Source: JAWBSP01 sp964632175 (GTDB lineage: Archaea; Hadarchaeota; Hadarchaeia; Hadarchaeales; JAWBSP01). Taken from it: DNA of 5,793 bases. Positions 4,050-5,793 of the stretch are shown here, one piece after another. The DNA lies in NCBI GenBank assembly GCA_964632175.1, contig CAZWBJ010000037.1, positions 1-5,793 of the forward strand. The letters are read 5' to 3'. Positions within the stretch are counted from its first letter, which is position 1. Each line of letters begins with the position of its first letter. Made by a program: the position numbers and the translations under genes. Below the pieces are notes generated by a model that was given only the letters and a program-made list of their open reading frames with translations, did no database searches and was not told the DNA's origin.

Positions 4050-5793
4050 CTAAATCCTAATTCTCCTCCTCCCCCTCTTCCTCTCCCTCCTGAGCAGGAT
4101 GAAGAGCAGAGCCCCCGCCACCCCGGCCAGGAGGGGGAAGAGCAGCAGGTGCCAGGGGAAGGGGGGAGGGGCCAGCACCACTAGGTCGAATTCGGTTTCG
4201 ATCGTCCTCTCCGCCCCCGTCCCCGCCGCCCTCCCCCTGTAGGTTCCCGGCCTGACGGTCTTGTGGGCCATGCAGAGGAAGCTGATCTCCGCGTTCTCCC
4301 TAGGCCCGAGCTTCGCCTCCTTGGTCCCCTCCCCCATGAAGTAGAATCCGTCCGGCAGCCTGAGCGTGACCGAGACCGTGAGGTTGTCGTCCGTGTAGTT
4401 GAGGACGGTGACCCAGACCCTCGCGCTCTCCCCCGGCAGGAAGTTCTCCGCCCGGGCCGTCAGCCCGAAGGGTTCGGCCGCGGGGAGGGTGAGCCCGGCC
4501 AGGAACCAGTTGGGGAGGTCGAGCTCTGGGGAGGGGAGGCGTGGGACCCAGTACCTGAGCGTCCTCCTCTCCCCGCTCCTGACGCTCCTCAGCACCCACT
4601 CCACCACCCTATTCTCAGGGTAGACCCTGGAGGGAGGGGGGGCCTCGAACTCTATCTCGGCCAGGTTGTCGGTCAGGGCTGGCGGGATGTACTCGTCGAT
4701 CACCACCTGGAAGAGGGGGGTGTCCCCGTTCTGGAGGGTGAGGGTGACCCCCGTCTTGTTCTCCAGCCTGTTCACCTCCACCGCCCTGTTCACCCAGGGC
4801 CTCCGGTCCGGCTTAACCCTCAGGTAGAAGGCGCAGCTCACGAGCAGGTTCTCGTAGGGGGCGAAGGCCGAGACGGTCACCGTCCTCATGCCCTCGGGGG
4901 TTTCGGGGGGGAGGGTGAAGTTCAGGGTGAAGAGCCCCTTCGCAAGGGCGGGGAGGGCGAGGCGCGACGGGAGGAGGGTGGCGTTCTCGATCCCCTCCTG
5001 GCTTAGAAGGACGTTCTCTATCCCCACGTTGTCGGGGTTGTAAAGGCCAAACCTCAAGGAGTAGGGCACCCCGGGGACGACCTCCACCAGGAGGGGGTGG
5101 AGGAAGAGCATCATCCTCGTGGCCTTCGGGGGAGGCCTGTTCTCGGGCGGCACGTTCTCCGGGGGGAGGTTCTCGGGGGGGAGGACGGTCAGGGTGTAGA
5201 CGTTCTCCCTTATCCTTGTGTCGCCGGTCCCCCTCACGGTTATGGGGTAGGTTCCGGGCGTGGCGGTGGCGGAGATGGAGAGGGAGAGGAGGGAGGAGAA
5301 GGGGGGAACGCCGGAAGCCTGGGAGAGGGAGGAGGTGACCCCACCCGGAACCCCGGAGAGGGAGAGGGTGACGGTTCCCGTAAAAGTGCCCACCGCTTCC
5401 ACGTGGACGGTGGAGGAAAGGGAGCCGCCGGGGGCAGCCTGACCGGAGGATGGGTCCAGGTAGAGGTAGAAGTCGGCGGCGGCCAGGATGGTGAAGGTGT
5501 TCTCCGCCCAAGCCGTCAGGGGGTAACCGGCCGACTCCGCCTCTATCACCGCCCTCACCCTGTAGTCACCCGCCGGGTTGGTTCCCGTGCTCCAGAACTT
5601 GGCCAGCGAGGCGCTTCCCCCCGGCGGAACGTCCAGGGGGCTCTCCAGCATCCGCAGGGTCTCCACCAAGGTCGTGCCCCTGTAGACCTCAAACCTGGAG
5701 GTGTTCTCGATCGTCAGGTAATAGGTCCCGGAGAGGTTGGCGACGGCGCAGCCGAAACTTACGGTCTTTCCGGCCTCCACCTGGGACGGGACG
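4050..5793 (-). CDS. Large surface protein with Ig/NEW3-like domains and C-terminal membrane anchor, partial (5' end off the right edge)
   Basis: The last 580 residues are visible and the frame stays open to the window edge. The GTG at 5780 has no SD and lies inside an Ig-like domain, so the true start is outside. Counting from that GTG as residue 1: an Ig-like domain at 1-98; a second at 103-199 with the G-x-V-x-L-S-x-S-G-x-P pattern of bacterial/archaeal extracellular repeats; a hinge PPENLPPENVPPENRPPP (201-218); a NEW3-like domain at 222-323; a domain at 329-415 (VNRAVEVNR ... VVIDEYIPPAL) of a type common in archaeal envelope proteins; another NEW3-like domain at 430-537; a membrane helix at 543-563; and a basic tail RRERKRGRRRIRI that keeps the C-terminus inside. 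Sequons at Asn15, 26, 266, 287, 341, 461 and 466 suggest a glycoprotein. It probably acts as an extracellular stalk for an N-terminal functional domain not seen here. It ends convergently with the regulator gene, so it is a separate transcription unit from the pilin operon. The architecture is confident; the function is not. Confidence 0.8.
   Translation of the reverse strand, partial: VPSQVEAGKTVSFGCAVANLSGTYYLTIENTSRFEVYRGTTLVETLRMLESPLDVPPGGSASLAKFWSTGTNPAGDYRVRAVIEAESAGYPLTAWAENTFTILAAADFYLYLDPSSGQAAPGGSLSSTVHVEAVGTFTGTVTLSLSGVPGGVTSSLSQASGVPPFSSLLSLSISATATPGTYPITVRGTGDTRIRENVYTLTVLPPENLPPENVPPENRPPPKATRMMLFLHPLLVEVVPGVPYSLRFGLYNPDNVGIENVLLSQEGIENATLLPSRLALPALAKGLFTLNFTLPPETPEGMRTVTVSAFAPYENLLVSCAFYLRVKPDRRPWVNRAVEVNRLENKTGVTLTLQNGDTPLFQVVIDEYIPPALTDNLAEIEFEAPPPSRVYPENRVVEWVLRSVRSGERRTLRYWVPRLPSPELDLPNWFLAGLTLPAAEPFGLTARAENFLPGESARVWVTVLNYTDDNLTVSVTLRLPDGFYFMGEGTKEAKLGPRENAEISFLCMAHKTVRPGTYRGRAAGTGAERTIETEFDLVVLAPPPFPWHLLLFPLLAGVAGALLFILLRRERKRGRRRIRI
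5139..5183 (-). repeat. Three 15-bp tandem units encoding a PPEN hinge
   Basis: Units at 5139-5153, 5154-5168 and 5169-5183 share the core GTTCTC on the plus strand followed by a G-rich part, and encode the minus-strand motif Pro-Pro-Glu-Asn plus one variable residue, three times. The unit length keeps the reading frame, so copy number can change without breaking the gene. It forms a stiff proline-rich spacer between two beta-sandwich domains. Confidence 0.8.

Noticed and set aside
4263..5006. 247-codon plus-strand ORF
   Set aside because: It is antisense to the surface-protein gene. It has biased Arg/Gly/Glu/Pro composition typical of the complement of GC-rich coding DNA, and no SD or promoter was seen.
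4813..5511. 232-codon minus-strand ORF
   Set aside because: It is an alternative frame inside the surface-protein gene, rich in Pro/Arg/His, and ends without domain features.
5778..5780. GTG as the true start of the right-edge gene
   Set aside because: There is no SD, no signal peptide follows, and the codons upstream stay open (V-P-S-Q) and continue the same Ig-like domain.

Overview
The window looks like part of an archaeal chromosome, probably from a thermophilic lineage known mainly from metagenomes. The evidence is a class III (archaeal type IV) prepilin signal, very GC-rich genes with AT-rich islands only between them, Shine-Dalgarno (SD) sites of the GGAGG type, common use of AGG/AGA arginine and ATA isoleucine codons, and large Ig-like surface proteins with many N-glycosylation sequons. 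The lineage cannot be fixed from sequence alone.

Layout. Positions 1-2941 hold a minus-strand run of three genes, read from right to left. The first is a membrane-anchored protein with Ig/CARDB-like repeats and an unusual tyrosine-rich C-terminal domain (2941-986). The second is a type IV pilin-like protein (961-230). The third is a short membrane protein running off the left edge (137-1), with a strong SD site. A 59-bp divergent intergenic region (2942-3000) separates this run from a plus-strand gene (3001-3636) for a winged-helix regulator resembling AbiEi-family antitoxins; no toxin partner is visible. Next comes a non-coding stretch (3637-4049) with several hairpins and short repeats. It is interrupted by exactly 100 Ns, with an identical 27-bp sequence at both gap edges, so the gap is probably an unmerged contig overlap. 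The right end (4050-5793, minus strand) is the C-terminal 580 residues of a large surface protein made of Ig/NEW3-like domains, ending in one membrane helix and a basic tail; its N-terminus lies outside the window.

Working together (inference). The window is a cell-envelope locus. The CARDB-like protein and the pilin-like protein are 24 bp apart and probably cotranscribed, which fits a surface fibre or minor-pilin subunit with an anchored partner. The divergent regulator shares a compact promoter region with that operon and is a natural candidate to control it and itself. A perfect 9-bp inverted repeat flanks the shared promoter core, but its arms coincide with the two SD sites. No rRNA, tRNA, CRISPR array, transposase or complete toxin-antitoxin pair was recognised.
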